NCBI RefSeq assembly: GCF_013410565.1
Contig: NZ_JACCFO010000001.1
Span: 4,960,001 to 5,024,000, forward strand
Origin: Streptomonospora nanhaiensis
GTDB lineage: Bacteria > Actinomycetota > Actinomycetes > Streptosporangiales > Streptosporangiaceae
Length of the DNA: 64,000 nt
Direction of reading: 5' to 3'
Within the stretch, counting starts at the first letter, position 1. Every line of letters begins with the position of its first letter. The notes under the pieces are model-generated. The model searched no databases, was not told where the DNA came from, and worked only from the letters and a program-made list of their open reading frames with translations. Position numbers and translations under genes: made by a program. Shown piece by piece: positions 52,759-61,686 of this stretch.

Positions 52759-54141
52759 ATGGGCCGTCTGGAGCAGGCCGAGGAGTTCGCGCGCCGGGCC
52801 GTGGCCGCCGACCCCGACCGGGCGAGCGCCCTGCTGACGCTCTCCCGCGTCCTGAACAACCGGGGCGACCGGGACGGCGCCATCGAGGTCGCCGCGCGGC
52901 TGCTGGCCGTGCGCCCGGACCTCTCCGTCAGCCACTACTGGTACGCCAGCCTGCTCGGCGACGCCGCGCGCTTCGCCGAGGGGCTGGCGCACGCCCGCGA
53001 GGCGGTGCGGCTCAACCCGGGGTCGGCGCTGGAGCTGGGGGTCCTGGCCCGCACCGCCTCGGCCGTCGCCGGGTGCGCCGACGAGGCCCGCGCCGCGGCC
53101 GCGGAGCTGCTGCGGACCGCCCCGGCCGACCCGGTGGCCCAGGACCTCGCGCGCGGGGTCTACACCCGGCTCGGCGACTGGGAACGGGCCCGTGAGACCG
53201 CCCAGGCCGTGGTCGACGCCCGGCCCGCCGACCCGGTCGCCCGGTTCCGCCTGGGCGAGGCGCTGCTCAACCTGGGCCGGTACGCCGAGGCCGGCGCGGC
53301 GTTCATGTCCACCCTCCAGCAGCGGCCGTCGCAGGACCAGTTGGAGACCACCGCCGTGGTCCTGCTGGAGGCAGGCCTGCCCGAGGAGATGCGCGAGCTG
53401 TTCGGCCGGGTGTGCGCGGCGCTGGGCCGCCCCGACCCCACGGTCCCCCACGCCGCGGGCACCGACGAGCGGCTGATCGCCTGGCAGCTGGAGGCGGCCG
53501 AACTGCTCGTGGAGGAGGCCGGCCGCCCCGACATGGCCCGCCCGATCCTGCTCGGGCTGTTCGCCGACAACCCCGGCCACCCGGACGTGCGGACCGCGTT
53601 GGCCGAACTGGCCTACGACACCGACGGCGACGCCCAGAGCGCCTGGGAGCTGGTCGCCCCCCTGGTCGAGAGCGGCCACGACAGCGCCGACGCCCACGGC
53701 GTGGCCGTCCACGCGCTCGCCGACCTCGGACGGCTGGACGAGGCGGTGGCCCTGGCACGGGCGTGCCGCGGCCGGTGGCCGCACAGCACGCTCGTCTTCG
53801 AGTACATGGAGGCGTACTGCCACGGCGAGCGGCGCGACCACGCGGCCGTGCTGGAGGCGACCGAGCACGGCCTGGCCCGCTGGCCGCACCACCCCGGCCT
53901 GCTCTACCTGCGCGGCCGATCGCAGCTCACCTTCAGCGTGGAGGAGGGCCTGCCCACCCTGCGCGCCGCCATCGCCGCCGACCCCGACTTCCACGAGCCC
54001 TACGTCTGGCTGGCGCTGGCCCTGGGCAAGCTGGGCGACCGCGCCGGGGCCGCGGAGGCGGTGGCCACCGCCGAGCGGCTGTCCGGGCTGGACCTGGGCT
54101 GGGCCCTGAAGGAGCCCGCGGACCCAGCCGAGACGCGGTGA
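52759..54141 (+). CDS. TPR-repeat protein 1 (5' end apparently frameshifted)
   Basis: A protein of tetratricopeptide-like helical repeats (about 460 residues from the ATG at 52759): GRLEQAEEFARRAVAADPDRAS, SHYWYASLLGDAARFAEGLAHAREAVRLNPGS, GDWERARETAQAVVDARPADP and others through the C-terminus. It is probably a cytoplasmic scaffold for the AAA+ ATPase. A GTG at 52697 overlapping the AAA+ stop (GTGA) mirrors the start of the second TPR gene. From there, however, the frame is shifted by one before the repeats begin, so either the true start is internal or a base was lost in the CCG-rich stretch 52700-52735. Its end overlaps the next gene (GTGA). Confidence 0.8.
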   Translation: MGRLEQAEEFARRAVAADPDRASALLTLSRVLNNRGDRDGAIEVAARLLAVRPDLSVSHYWYASLLGDAARFAEGLAHAREAVRLNPGSALELGVLARTASAVAGCADEARAAAAELLRTAPADPVAQDLARGVYTRLGDWERARETAQAVVDARPADPVARFRLGEALLNLGRYAEAGAAFMSTLQQRPSQDQLETTAVVLLEAGLPEEMRELFGRVCAALGRPDPTVPHAAGTDERLIAWQLEAAELLVEEAGRPDMARPILLGLFADNPGHPDVRTALAELAYDTDGDAQSAWELVAPLVESGHDSADAHGVAVHALADLGRLDEAVALARACRGRWPHSTLVFEYMEAYCHGERRDHAAVLEATEHGLARWPHHPGLLYLRGRSQLTFSVEEGLPTLRAAIAADPDFHEPYVWLALALGKLGDRAGAAEAVATAERLSGLDLGWALKEPADPAETR

Positions 54142-55545
54142 CGGACGTCTCCCGCTCCCCGGTCGATGAGCTGACCGGGCGCGCCGCGCTGCTGGCGGAG
54201 ATGGGCCGCCTGGAGCAGGCCGAGGAGACCGCGCGCCGGGCCCTCGCCGCCGCCCCCGACGACCCCGAGGCCCTGTACGGGCTCTCGCGGGTCCTGGCCG
54301 CGCGGGGCGACGTGCGGGCCGCGGTCGAGACCGCCGAGCGGCTGGTCGCCGTGCTCCCCGGCGAATCGACGTCCCACTACTGGTACGCCCTGCTGTTCGC
54401 CGAGACCGGCGCCGCCGTCGAGGCGCTGCCGCACGCCCGCGAGGCGGTGCGGCTGGCCCCGGGCGCGGCCCTGGAGGCGGCGGCGCTGGCCTACACCGCG
54501 GCCCGCGTGGTGGGCTGCGAGAACGAGGCACGCGCCGCCGCCGCGCGGGCGGTGCGGCTGGAGCCCGCCGATCCCACGATCCACAGCCTCGTCCGCGACG
54601 TCTACGCCGCCCTCGGCGACTGGGAGGACGCGCGGAGGGCGGCCCAGGCCGTGGTGGCCGCCGAGCCCGCCGACCCGGTGAGCCGGCTCTGCCTGGGGGA
54701 GGCGCTGCCGCACCTCGGCCGCCACGCCGAGGCCGACGACGCGCTCACCTCGGCGCTGGCGCAGCGGCCCGCACCGGAACGGATCGCGGGAACGCTGGCG
54801 ACGCTGCTGAAGGCGGGCCTGCCCGACCTGCTGGTCCCCCACGCCGCGGGCACCGACGACCGGCTGGTCCTGTGGCAGCTGCGGGTGGCCAAGGCGCTCC
54901 GTGAGCGGGCGCGGCGGCCCGAGGAGGCGCGCCCGCTCCTGCGCGCGCTGTTCGCCGACAACCCCGACCACCCGGCGGTGCGGACCCAGTCGGCCTGTCT
55001 GGCCCACGAGGACGACCGGGACTCCCGGACCGCCTGGGAGCTGGTGGCACCGCTCATCGAGCGCGACCACGACAGCCCGGTGACCCACGCCCTCGCCGTC
55101 CGCGCGCTCACCGGCCTCGGCCGGCTGGACGAGGCGGTGGCGCTGGCCCGTGCGGCGCGCGGCCGGTGGCCGCACGGGGGGCCAGTGCTTCGAGTACCTG
55201 GAGGCGCTCTGCCACGCCCGGCGCCGCGACCACGCGGCGGTGCTGGAGGCGACCGGGGCGGGCCTGGCCGTCGCACCGCACCATCCGGGCCTGCTCCTCC
55301 AGCGCGGCCGTGCGCAGCTCAGCGTCGACGTGGCGGAGGCGCTGGCGACCCTGCGCGCCGCCGCGGCGGCCGACCCGGACTCCTATGAGCCCCACTTCTG
55401 GCTGGCCTTCGGCCTGAAGCGGCTGGGCGACGCCGAGGGCGCGGAGGAGGCGATCGCGCTCGCCGAGCGGCTGTCGGGCGAGGAGTTGCGGTCGGCGCTG
55501 GAGCCGCCGCCCCCCGGCTGGAGCGGCGGCGCCCCGCCCGCCTGA
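54138..55545 (+). pseudogene. TPR-repeat protein 2, interrupted by a +1 frameshift in a G6 run
   Basis: A tandem paralogue of the preceding TPR protein: DELTGRAALLAEMGRLEQAEETARRAL, SHYWYALLFAETGAAVEALPHAREAVRL, VPHAAGTDDRLVLWQLRVAKAL, and AWELVAPLIERDHDSPVTHALAV run parallel to the first. At GRWPH the frame breaks in GGGGGG (55176-55181). Removing one G restores QCFEYLEALCHARRRDHAAVLEATGAGL and the remaining repeats to 55545, matching the first protein residue for residue in spacing. Unless this is a read error, the gene yields a truncated product with a nonsense tail ending at 55388. The GTG start overlaps the first TPR stop. Confidence 0.8.
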
Positions 55546-55577
55546 GCCCGGCGGTGCGGGACCGCACCGGTCCGGTG

Positions 55578-56012
55578 TCAGTCGGCCATGTCGAGCCCGG
55601 CGAGGACGCGGGTGGGGCGGATGCGCACCAGCAGCTCGCCCGGGACGCCGTTGCGGCGGCCGAACTCCTCGGCGCGCTCGGGCCCCATGTAGCGGCCGCC
55701 GAGGTCGGTGGCCACCCGGAGCAGTTCGGCGGGGTCCTCCGACACCTCCGCCACGCCCTGCACCTGCACGAAGGCGTAGGGCGGCTCCTCCACGTCCACG
55801 CAGATGCTCAGGCGGGGGTCGCGGGCGATGGCGCGGCCCTTGGCGGTGTCCTTGCCGGTGGTGAAGAGGATGTCGTCGCCTTCGAGGAGGAACCACACCG
55901 GCGCGACCAGCGGGCGGCCGTCGGAGGCGGTGAACGCGAGTTTCCCGGTCCGGGTGCCGTGCCGCAGGATTTCGCGGACCCGGGGATCACTGATGGAAGC
56001 CACGGGCGCCAC
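55578..56012 (-). CDS. PPOX-class F420/FMN-dependent protein
   Basis: A 144-residue split-barrel protein of the pyridoxamine-phosphate-oxidase-like family; actinobacterial members often use coenzyme F420. Motifs are VREILRHGTRTGKLAFTASDGRPLVAPVWFLLEGDDILFTT, the phosphate-binding TGKDTAKGRAIARDPRLSICVD, and a C-terminal VRIRPTRVLAGLD. The GTG at 56012 is used; a GTG three codons later also fits. It stands alone, convergent with the TPR operon. Confidence 0.9.
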   Translation of the reverse strand: MAPVASISDPRVREILRHGTRTGKLAFTASDGRPLVAPVWFLLEGDDILFTTGKDTAKGRAIARDPRLSICVDVEEPPYAFVQVQGVAEVSEDPAELLRVATDLGGRYMGPERAEEFGRRNGVPGELLVRIRPTRVLAGLDMAD

Positions 56013-56166
56013 CCTAGCCCGCCGCGCCCGCGCGCACCACGGGCCGCGCCGTCCTTGCCTGGCCGGGGCTGCCGGGGCCGCGGACCGGACCGCCGCCGGC
56101 CGTACCCGCCGGCACCGGATGGCCGGCCCCCGCGCACCACGGGCCGCGCGACCGGGGCGCGGGGGG

Positions 56167-57174
56167 TCAGGGGACCAGCAGGGTCTTGGCCACCGTGGAG
56201 CGGGACTCGAAGGCCGCGTGGGCCGCGGCGGCCTCGGCGAAGCGGAACGTCTGGCCGATCACGGGCCGCAGCTCGCCCTTGGCGACCAGCTCCAGCACCT
56301 GGGCGACGCTGTCGCGCTTGCGCGGGCCGGTCATGTCGAGCAGACCGAACAGCGTGGTCAGCTCCACCCCGCGCCGCGCGGCGTCCTCGGGGTCCACCGG
56401 CGCGAACTCGCCGTCGGTGGTGCCGTAGGTGACGAACCGGCCGCCGGGCGCCGTCAGCTCGAACGCGGTCCGGCCGATGGCGCCCGAGGCGCCGTCGTAC
56501 ACGACGTCGGCGCCGCGCCCGCCGGTCAGCGCGCGCACCCGATCGGCCCAGTCCGGTGCGGAGTAGTCCACGACCGCCTCGGCGCCCAGCCCGCGCACCA
56601 GCTCCAGCTTGCGCTCCCCGCGCGCGGCCCCGATCACCCGGCCGCCGGCGGCGCGCACCAGCTGCACCAGCAGGCTGCCCCCGCCGCCGGCCGCCGCCGC
56701 GACCAGCACCCACGCCCCGGGACGCACGGCACCCGCCTCCGCTAGCCGCAGCGCGGTGGGGCCGTCGTGCAGCACCGCGACGGCGTCGCGCACCTCCACC
56801 CCGGCGGGCACCGGCACCAGCCGGTGGGCCGCGACGGCCACGCGTTCGGCGGAGCCGCCCGTGGGCGCGGTGCTCACCCCCGTCTCGGGGTCGGCGGGGC
56901 CGGTCTCGGCGACCACGCCGGCGCCGACCCAGGCGGCGTCCACGCCCGCGCCGACGGCGGCGACCCGGCCGCCCATGCCGTTGCCGGGCACGTAGGGCGG
57001 CCGGACGGGGAAGAAGTCCCCGCCCCAGCCGCGCCGCACCAGCGTGTCGAGGTACATGACGTCGGCCGCGGCCACGTCCACCAGCACCTCGCCCGGAGCG
57101 GGCGACGGATCGGGCGCCTCCGCCACCTCCAGCACCTCCGGCCCGCCGAACTCCCTGACCCGCACCTCGCGCAT
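56167..57174 (-). CDS. Zinc-independent quinone oxidoreductase (MDR superfamily)
   Basis: A 335-residue medium-chain dehydrogenase/reductase of the QOR branch. The N-terminal GroES-like domain reads VRVREFGGPEVLEVAEAPDPSPAPGEVLVDV; the NADPH-binding fold carries VLVAAAAGGGGSLLVQLVRAAGGRVIGAARGERK, and further conserved parts are GADVVYDGASGAIGRTAFEL and FRFAEAAAAHAAFESRSTVAKTLLV. No zinc-ligand Cys set is present. The ATG at 57174 follows AAGGGGA. It probably reduces quinones or enones; the physiological role is unknown. Confidence 0.9.
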   Translation of the reverse strand: MREVRVREFGGPEVLEVAEAPDPSPAPGEVLVDVAAADVMYLDTLVRRGWGGDFFPVRPPYVPGNGMGGRVAAVGAGVDAAWVGAGVVAETGPADPETGVSTAPTGGSAERVAVAAHRLVPVPAGVEVRDAVAVLHDGPTALRLAEAGAVRPGAWVLVAAAAGGGGSLLVQLVRAAGGRVIGAARGERKLELVRGLGAEAVVDYSAPDWADRVRALTGGRGADVVYDGASGAIGRTAFELTAPGGRFVTYGTTDGEFAPVDPEDAARRGVELTTLFGLLDMTGPRKRDSVAQVLELVAKGELRPVIGQTFRFAEAAAAHAAFESRSTVAKTLLVP

Positions 57175-57280
57175 CGCGGTCCCCTTCGATCGTTTCCGGA
57201 CCCGGTCGGTCCGCCCGCCGCCCACTCTGCTTCCTCAACTAAAGTTCAGGTCAAGGCCGCGGGCCGGCGCGCACGCGAAG

Positions 57281-57311
57281 GGCCCGGCCGGCCCCAGGGG
57301 CCGACCGGGCC
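57281..57311 (-). terminator. Hairpin after the DUF4352-type gene
   Basis: GGCCCGGCCGGCCCC and its imperfect complement GGGGCCGACCGGGCC (14 of 15 positions) face each other almost without loop, so the real stem is a few pairs shorter. It lies about 20 bases after the stop on the minus strand. Confidence 0.55.
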
Positions 57312-57329
57312 TGTCTGCGGCCGAAGGCG

Positions 57330-57950
57330 TCAGTTCACGGGCGCCTCGTAGGAGGTCATGCCCAGCACGTCCTCCATGATCAGAGTCGTGGGCGCCGAGG
57401 CGGTCGGGAAGACGACCACGCCGCTCTCGCTCTCGCCGGTGGCGAGGTCCATCGCGTCGAAGGGCTCGTCCTGGCCGACCGACTCCATCAGGTCGGCCTC
57501 GACGGTCTGGCCGTTCTCGTCCTCGATGGAGAAGTACAGCGGGTTGACCGCCAGCGGGTCGGAGCCGTTGTTGGTGACCGTCACGTTCACCGCGACGTAG
57601 TCGCCGCCCTCCGACAGCACGCCGGGGGTGTACTCCGCGGTCTCGGCGACGATGGTGACCTCGCCGTCGCCGCCCTCGGCGGGCGGGGCGGAGGAGCCGT
57701 CGGCGGGCGGCTCCGACCCGGCGCTGGGGATGTCGACGGAGGGCGGGGAGTCCGCGCTGTCGTCGCCGCTGTTGAGCACCACCGCCACCACGACGATGAT
57801 GCCGATCACCAGGATCAGCAGGCCGCCGCAGCCCAGGCAGCCCATCAGCCACCAGTTGGTCTTCTTCTTCGGCGGCTCCTGGGGATAGGAGTAGGGCTGC
57901 TGCGGCTGGTAGTACTGAGAGGAGTACACGAAAGACCCCTGTCCGTTCAT
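57330..57950 (-). CDS. Membrane-anchored protein with DUF4352 (immunoglobulin-like) domain
   Basis: A 206-residue protein with a short cytoplasmic Tyr/Gln/Pro tail (YSSQYYQPQQPYSYPQEPPKKK) and a long membrane helix with two Cys (LMGCLGCGGLLILVIGIIVVVAVVLN). A Ser/Pro/Gly linker leads to an extracellular beta-rich domain with YVAVNVTVTNNGSDPLAVNPLYFSIEDENGQTVE, the DUF4352 pattern of Telomeric-repeat-like Ig folds. The ribosome binding site is weak. Function unknown; such proteins are surface-exposed. It is divergent from the DUF574 methyltransferase gene. Confidence 0.85.
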   Translation of the reverse strand: MNGQGSFVYSSQYYQPQQPYSYPQEPPKKKTNWWLMGCLGCGGLLILVIGIIVVVAVVLNSGDDSADSPPSVDIPSAGSEPPADGSSAPPAEGGDGEVTIVAETAEYTPGVLSEGGDYVAVNVTVTNNGSDPLAVNPLYFSIEDENGQTVEADLMESVGQDEPFDAMDLATGESESGVVVFPTASAPTTLIMEDVLGMTSYEAPVN

Positions 57951-58373
57951 GGGCGGTGTCGGGTGCTGAACGCGCCCATGGCTGTGGTCGAGTGCATGAG
58001 CGCCGGGCGAGGCGGGGCGCCTCTGGGGGAACGGCCGAGGCCGGACCGGTCCGGACGGCCGCCGCGAGGGGCCGGGCGGCCTGCTTTCCGTGCCGGCTGT
58101 GCATAGGACGGCGCCCGGGCGCCTCCGGTTCCCCGCGAGTCCGCCACGGCGCCGCCACGGGGCGGTGAACTGAGCCACACCGGGGGCGCGCGGCCGCTTG
58201 CGGCCACCGCGCCGCCGACGCCCGTCCGGAATGCCGGAAAGCCCCTCCGGCACGGGGTTTGGGGCTGGATCCCCTAAGCTCGCATCGAGTGTCCGGCCCA
58301 CGGCCGCACCCAAGCCGCCTCCCCACGCACCGGCGGCTCCGCTCCGCCTTTTCGAGACGAACGAGGACCCGCC
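57951..58373. promoter_or_regulatory. Divergent intergenic region before the DUF574 methyltransferase gene
   Basis: No gene is supported in these 423 bases. TAAGCT at 58275-58280 is a possible -10 for the methyltransferase gene, about 95 bases before its start. The rest is GC-rich with several short inverted repeats. Confidence 0.35.
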
Positions 58374-59207
58374 ATGAGCGACCCCACACCTCCCGGCCCC
58401 TCCGCGCCCGCCGGGGTCGACACCACCGTCCCCAGCGCCGCCCGGCTCTACGACTACTACCTCGACGGCAAGAACAACTACGCCGTCGACCGCGAGATGG
58501 GCGGCCGGCTGCTGAAGGCCATGCCCGAGCTGAAGATGGCGGCGCACGCCAACCGCCTCTTCCTCGGCCGCGCGGTCGAGTTCATGGCGGCCCAGGGCGT
58601 CGACCAGTTCGTCGACATCGGCTCCGGGCTGCCCACCCAGGAGCCCGTGCACGAGGTCGCCCGGCGGCACATCCCCGACGCCCGGGTGGTCTACGTCGAC
58701 CACGACCCCGTGGTGCGGGTGCACGCCGAGGCGCTGCTGGCCGACCGCCCCGAGATCACCGGCGTGGTGCTGGGCGACATGCGCGAGCCCGAGAAGGTCT
58801 TCCGCGCCGACGACCTGCTCTCCCGCATCGACCTCAACCGCCCCGTGGGCCTGCTGCTCATCGCGGTGCTGCACTTCCTCAAGGACGAGCAGGGCCCCTA
58901 CGAGCTGGTCCGCCGCTACCTGGACCGCCTCGCGCCGGGCTCCTACATCGCCATCACCCACCTGGAGCGCGACACCCACCCGGAGCGCGCCGACTACCTC
59001 CAGCAGATGTACGAGTCCACCAGTTCGCCCGGCCAGATCCGCGGCCGCGACGAGATCGCCCGCTTCTTCACCGACGTCACCCTGGTCGAGCCGGGCCTGG
59101 TCCACCTCGCCGACTGGCGGCCCCGCGACACCCAGCCCTACTACAGCCCCGAGCAGGTGTGGGGCCTGGCGGGCGTGGGCCGCTGGGACGGCCCGGCGGG
59201 GTCCTGA
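58374..59207 (+). CDS. DUF574-family SAM-dependent methyltransferase
   Basis: A 277-residue protein of the S-adenosylmethionine methyltransferase family widespread and multiplied in actinomycetes (DUF574, Methyltransf_19). The hallmark N-terminus is ARLYDYYLDGKNNYAVDREMGG, followed by the SAM loop QFVDIGSGLPTQEPVHEVA, the acidic residue in VYVDHDPVVRVHAEALL, and ADDLLSRIDLNRPVGLLLIAVLHFL. The ATG follows GAGGACCCGCC. Members often sit near regulators; substrates are unknown. Confidence 0.93.
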   Translation: MSDPTPPGPSAPAGVDTTVPSAARLYDYYLDGKNNYAVDREMGGRLLKAMPELKMAAHANRLFLGRAVEFMAAQGVDQFVDIGSGLPTQEPVHEVARRHIPDARVVYVDHDPVVRVHAEALLADRPEITGVVLGDMREPEKVFRADDLLSRIDLNRPVGLLLIAVLHFLKDEQGPYELVRRYLDRLAPGSYIAITHLERDTHPERADYLQQMYESTSSPGQIRGRDEIARFFTDVTLVEPGLVHLADWRPRDTQPYYSPEQVWGLAGVGRWDGPAGS

Positions 59208-59214
59208 GCCCACG

Positions 59215-59248
59215 CGCCTCCGGCACCCGCGCGCGGGCGCCGGAGGCG
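59215..59248. terminator. Hairpin between convergent methyltransferase and sugar-kinase genes
   Basis: CGCCTCCGGCACCC (59215-59228) and GGGCGCCGGAGGCG (59235-59248) pair at 13 of 14 positions around a 6-base loop, serving the genes on both sides. Confidence 0.7.
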
Positions 59249-59276
59249 GGTCGTCCGCGGCGAGGCGTCGGCCGCC

Positions 59277-60293
59277 TCAGCCCGCGAAGGTGAACCCCGC
59301 CAGCTCGCGCGCCGTGGGCGGATCGGCGCCGGGCCGGGTGCAGGTGATCGCGGCGGCGCGCGCCGCCGTCGCCAGCATCGCCTCCAGCGCGGCCGGATCG
59401 GCGGGCACCGCGCCGTCGGCCGCCGCGCACCCGGCGATCAGGGCGGCCATGAAGGTGTCGCCCGCGCCGATGGTGTCGCGCACCGCGACCGGCGGCGCCG
59501 CGGCCTCGGCCCGGCCCTCGGCGCTGAGGGCGAACGCGCCCGCGCCGCCGCGCGTGACCACCACGGCGCGCGGGCCCAGCGCCAGCAGCCGCTCGGCCGC
59601 CGACTCCGCCGACTCCGCGGGGTACAGCTCCGCCAGGTCGGCGTCGCTCGCCTTGACCAGGTGGCTGACCCGGCAGAACTCCTCGGTGCGACGGCGCGCG
59701 TGGTCCAGGCCGGGCAGCGTGGCCAGGCGGACGTTGGGGTCGAAGGTGACGGTGCGGCGGGCCCGCTCGGCGCGGGCGAACTCCAGCAGCGCCGCGTCGC
59801 CGGGCGGGCGCAGCGCCGCGATGGAGCCCAGGTGCAGCACGCGCACCGAGTCGGGCAGCGCGCCGGCCAGCTCCTCGGGGGTCCACCGCCAGTCGGGGGC
59901 GTCGGCCAGCCAGAAGTCGTAGCGCGCCGACCCGTCGGGGCCGATCCCGGCCAGGGCCAGCGCCGAGGAACCCGGCCCCACCGGGCAGCGGCTCAGGTCG
60001 ACCGACTCCGCGCTCATCCGCGCCCGCAGCCGCTCGGCGAAGGCGTCGGTGCCGAACCGGGACAGCAGCAGGGTGGGGGTGCCCAGGCGGGCGGTGGCCA
60101 CCGCGATGTTGGCCGGTCCGCCGCCGGGCACGGGGTCGAGCCGGCCGTCGTCGGCGGGGATCAGGTCGATGACGTGCTCGCCGGCGACGGCCGCCAGCGG
60201 CGCCGCCCGCCGCGCGGCCGAGGCGTCCGGCCCCTCGGGCGCCCCCGCCGCGCCGTCCGGCGCCCCGGCGGGCCGCCCCGCGTCCGCGGTCAT
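59277..60293 (-). CDS. PfkB-family sugar kinase (fructokinase-like)
   Basis: A ribokinase/PfkB kinase, 338 residues, phosphorylating a sugar with ATP. Signature 1 reads DPVPGGGPANIAVATARLG (about 54-72) and signature 2 DTIGAGDTFMAALIAG (about 280), with the catalytic Asp in GAGD. The N-terminal 35 residues are Ala/Pro/Gly-rich. The start overlaps the AGE-family gene stop by four bases, so the two are co-translated. With an AGE-type ketose-forming isomerase upstream, fructose is the likely substrate (inference). Confidence 0.92.
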   Translation of the reverse strand: MTADAGRPAGAPDGAAGAPEGPDASAARRAAPLAAVAGEHVIDLIPADDGRLDPVPGGGPANIAVATARLGTPTLLLSRFGTDAFAERLRARMSAESVDLSRCPVGPGSSALALAGIGPDGSARYDFWLADAPDWRWTPEELAGALPDSVRVLHLGSIAALRPPGDAALLEFARAERARRTVTFDPNVRLATLPGLDHARRRTEEFCRVSHLVKASDADLAELYPAESAESAAERLLALGPRAVVVTRGGAGAFALSAEGRAEAAAPPVAVRDTIGAGDTFMAALIAGCAAADGAVPADPAALEAMLATAARAAAITCTRPGADPPTARELAGFTFAG

Positions 60294-61534
60294 CGGGCCC
60301 CGCTCCCTTCGGCGGTGCGCAGCGCGAACCCAGGGGCGGCCAGGCCCTCGGCGAACGCCAGCGCGGTGTAGGCGTGGTAGACGTCGGGCCGGCCAGCCCA
60401 CACGGTGGCGGCGGGCCGGTTGCCGGCGTCGAGCTCGTGGCGCCAGTTGCCGGCCGCGTCGTCGACCAGGTGCGCGCGCACGTAGCGCCACCACCGGTCG
60501 GCGTGCCCGGCGTAGCCGGGTGCGCCGGTGCGCCGGTGCAGCGCGGTCGCCGCCGCCACCGCCTCGGCGGCCACCCAGTGCATGCGCGCGCGGATCACCG
60601 GGCGGTTTGACCAGTCCAGGGTGTAGCAGAACCCGTCGGCGCCGTCGCGCGCCCAGGACTCCCGCGCGGCGGTGGCGAACAGCGCCTCGGCCGCCGGCAG
60701 CAGCCACTCCGGCGGGTCGGCCAGCGCCGCCTCCACGTGCAGCAGCAGCCGCGCCCACTCCAGCGAGTGGCCCGGCGTCCAGCCGTAGGGGCGGAACGGG
60801 TCGGCGGGGCGGTCGCGGTTGTACTCGGGCAGCACCGCCCAGTCGGCGGTGTAGTGCTCGGGCAGCCGGTGGCCGTGCCCGGCGGCCTGCTCGCCGATGA
60901 GGAACGCGGCGACGCCCAGCGCCCGCCGCGCCCAGGCGGGTTCGCCGGTGGCGGCCCCGGCCGCGAGGAACGCCTCGACCAGGTGCATGTTGCTGTTGGC
61001 CCCGCGGTAGGGCTCGGCGCCGGTCCAGTCGCGGTCGAACGCCTCGGCCGCGCGCCCGGCCGACTCGTCCCAGAAGCGGGAGTCCACCACGGCGGCGGCG
61101 TCGGCGAGCAGGGCGGCGGCGCCGGGGATCCCCGCCGCCGTGCCGGTGGCGCCGGCCAGCAGCACGAACGCGTGCTGGTAGGCGGCCTTGCCGGTGTCGG
61201 CGGGCGTGCCGTCGAGGTCCAGGCGCGAGAACCAGCCGCCGTGGACGGGGTCGCGCAGCGACTCCCGCAGCCGCGCCACCCCGTGCTCGGCGAGGGCGGC
61301 GGCCCTGCGGCCGGTGCCGTCGGCGCCGTCCGCGTGCAGGGCGTGCAGCGCGCCCACGTGGGCGGCGCGGGCGGTGATCCAGGTGTGGACGCCCTCCTCC
61401 GCGCGGGGCCGGCCGGTGTCGTCCAGCCAGGCGAACCCGTGGGGGTGGCGGGCGCGCTCGGCCCAGGCCACCAGCCGCTCCCGCTGCGCGCGCGTCCACT
61501 CCGGGGGAGCGGGGTCGTCGGCGGATGGGTCCAT
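60290..61534 (-). CDS. AGE-family epimerase/isomerase (mannose isomerase-like)
   Basis: An N-acylglucosamine 2-epimerase fold protein, 414 residues, an (alpha/alpha)6 barrel. Catalytic His contexts of the family are visible: NSNMHLVEAFLAA, GWTPGHSLEWARLLL, MHWVAAEAVAAA and PDVYHAYTALAFAEG. Family members interconvert mannose and fructose, glucose or glucosamine derivatives, or sulfoquinovose; pairing with a PfkB kinase favours aldose-ketose isomerisation. GGAGGAG lies five bases before the ATG at 61534; an ATG at 61546 overlaps that site and is less likely. A LacI-type operator lies 47-64 bases upstream. Confidence 0.9.
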   Translation of the reverse strand: MDPSADDPAPPEWTRAQRERLVAWAERARHPHGFAWLDDTGRPRAEEGVHTWITARAAHVGALHALHADGADGTGRRAAALAEHGVARLRESLRDPVHGGWFSRLDLDGTPADTGKAAYQHAFVLLAGATGTAAGIPGAAALLADAAAVVDSRFWDESAGRAAEAFDRDWTGAEPYRGANSNMHLVEAFLAAGAATGEPAWARRALGVAAFLIGEQAAGHGHRLPEHYTADWAVLPEYNRDRPADPFRPYGWTPGHSLEWARLLLHVEAALADPPEWLLPAAEALFATAARESWARDGADGFCYTLDWSNRPVIRARMHWVAAEAVAAATALHRRTGAPGYAGHADRWWRYVRAHLVDDAAGNWRHELDAGNRPAATVWAGRPDVYHAYTALAFAEGLAAPGFALRTAEGSGAR

Positions 61535-61580
61535 GGGCTCCTCCATTCGTCCGTGGCGCCCGCGGCGGGGAACAGAACAC

Positions 61581-61598
61581 CACTGAACCGGTTAAGTG
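61581..61598. promoter_or_regulatory. LacI-type operator before the isomerase-kinase operon
   Basis: CACTGAACCGGTTAAGTG is a near-perfect palindrome (8 of 9 pairs) with a central CG, the pattern of LacI-family operators. It lies between the LacI gene and the AGE gene, 47-64 bases before the isomerase start. The core TGAACCGGTTAAG recurs at 44632-44644. Confidence 0.75.
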
Positions 61599-61686
61599 TC
61601 AACGCTCCCGAGCGCGCGGCCACCCTACCGGGCCGGCCGCGCCGCACCGGGCCGGCCGCGCCGCCCGCCGGGCCGCGATCGGGGGC

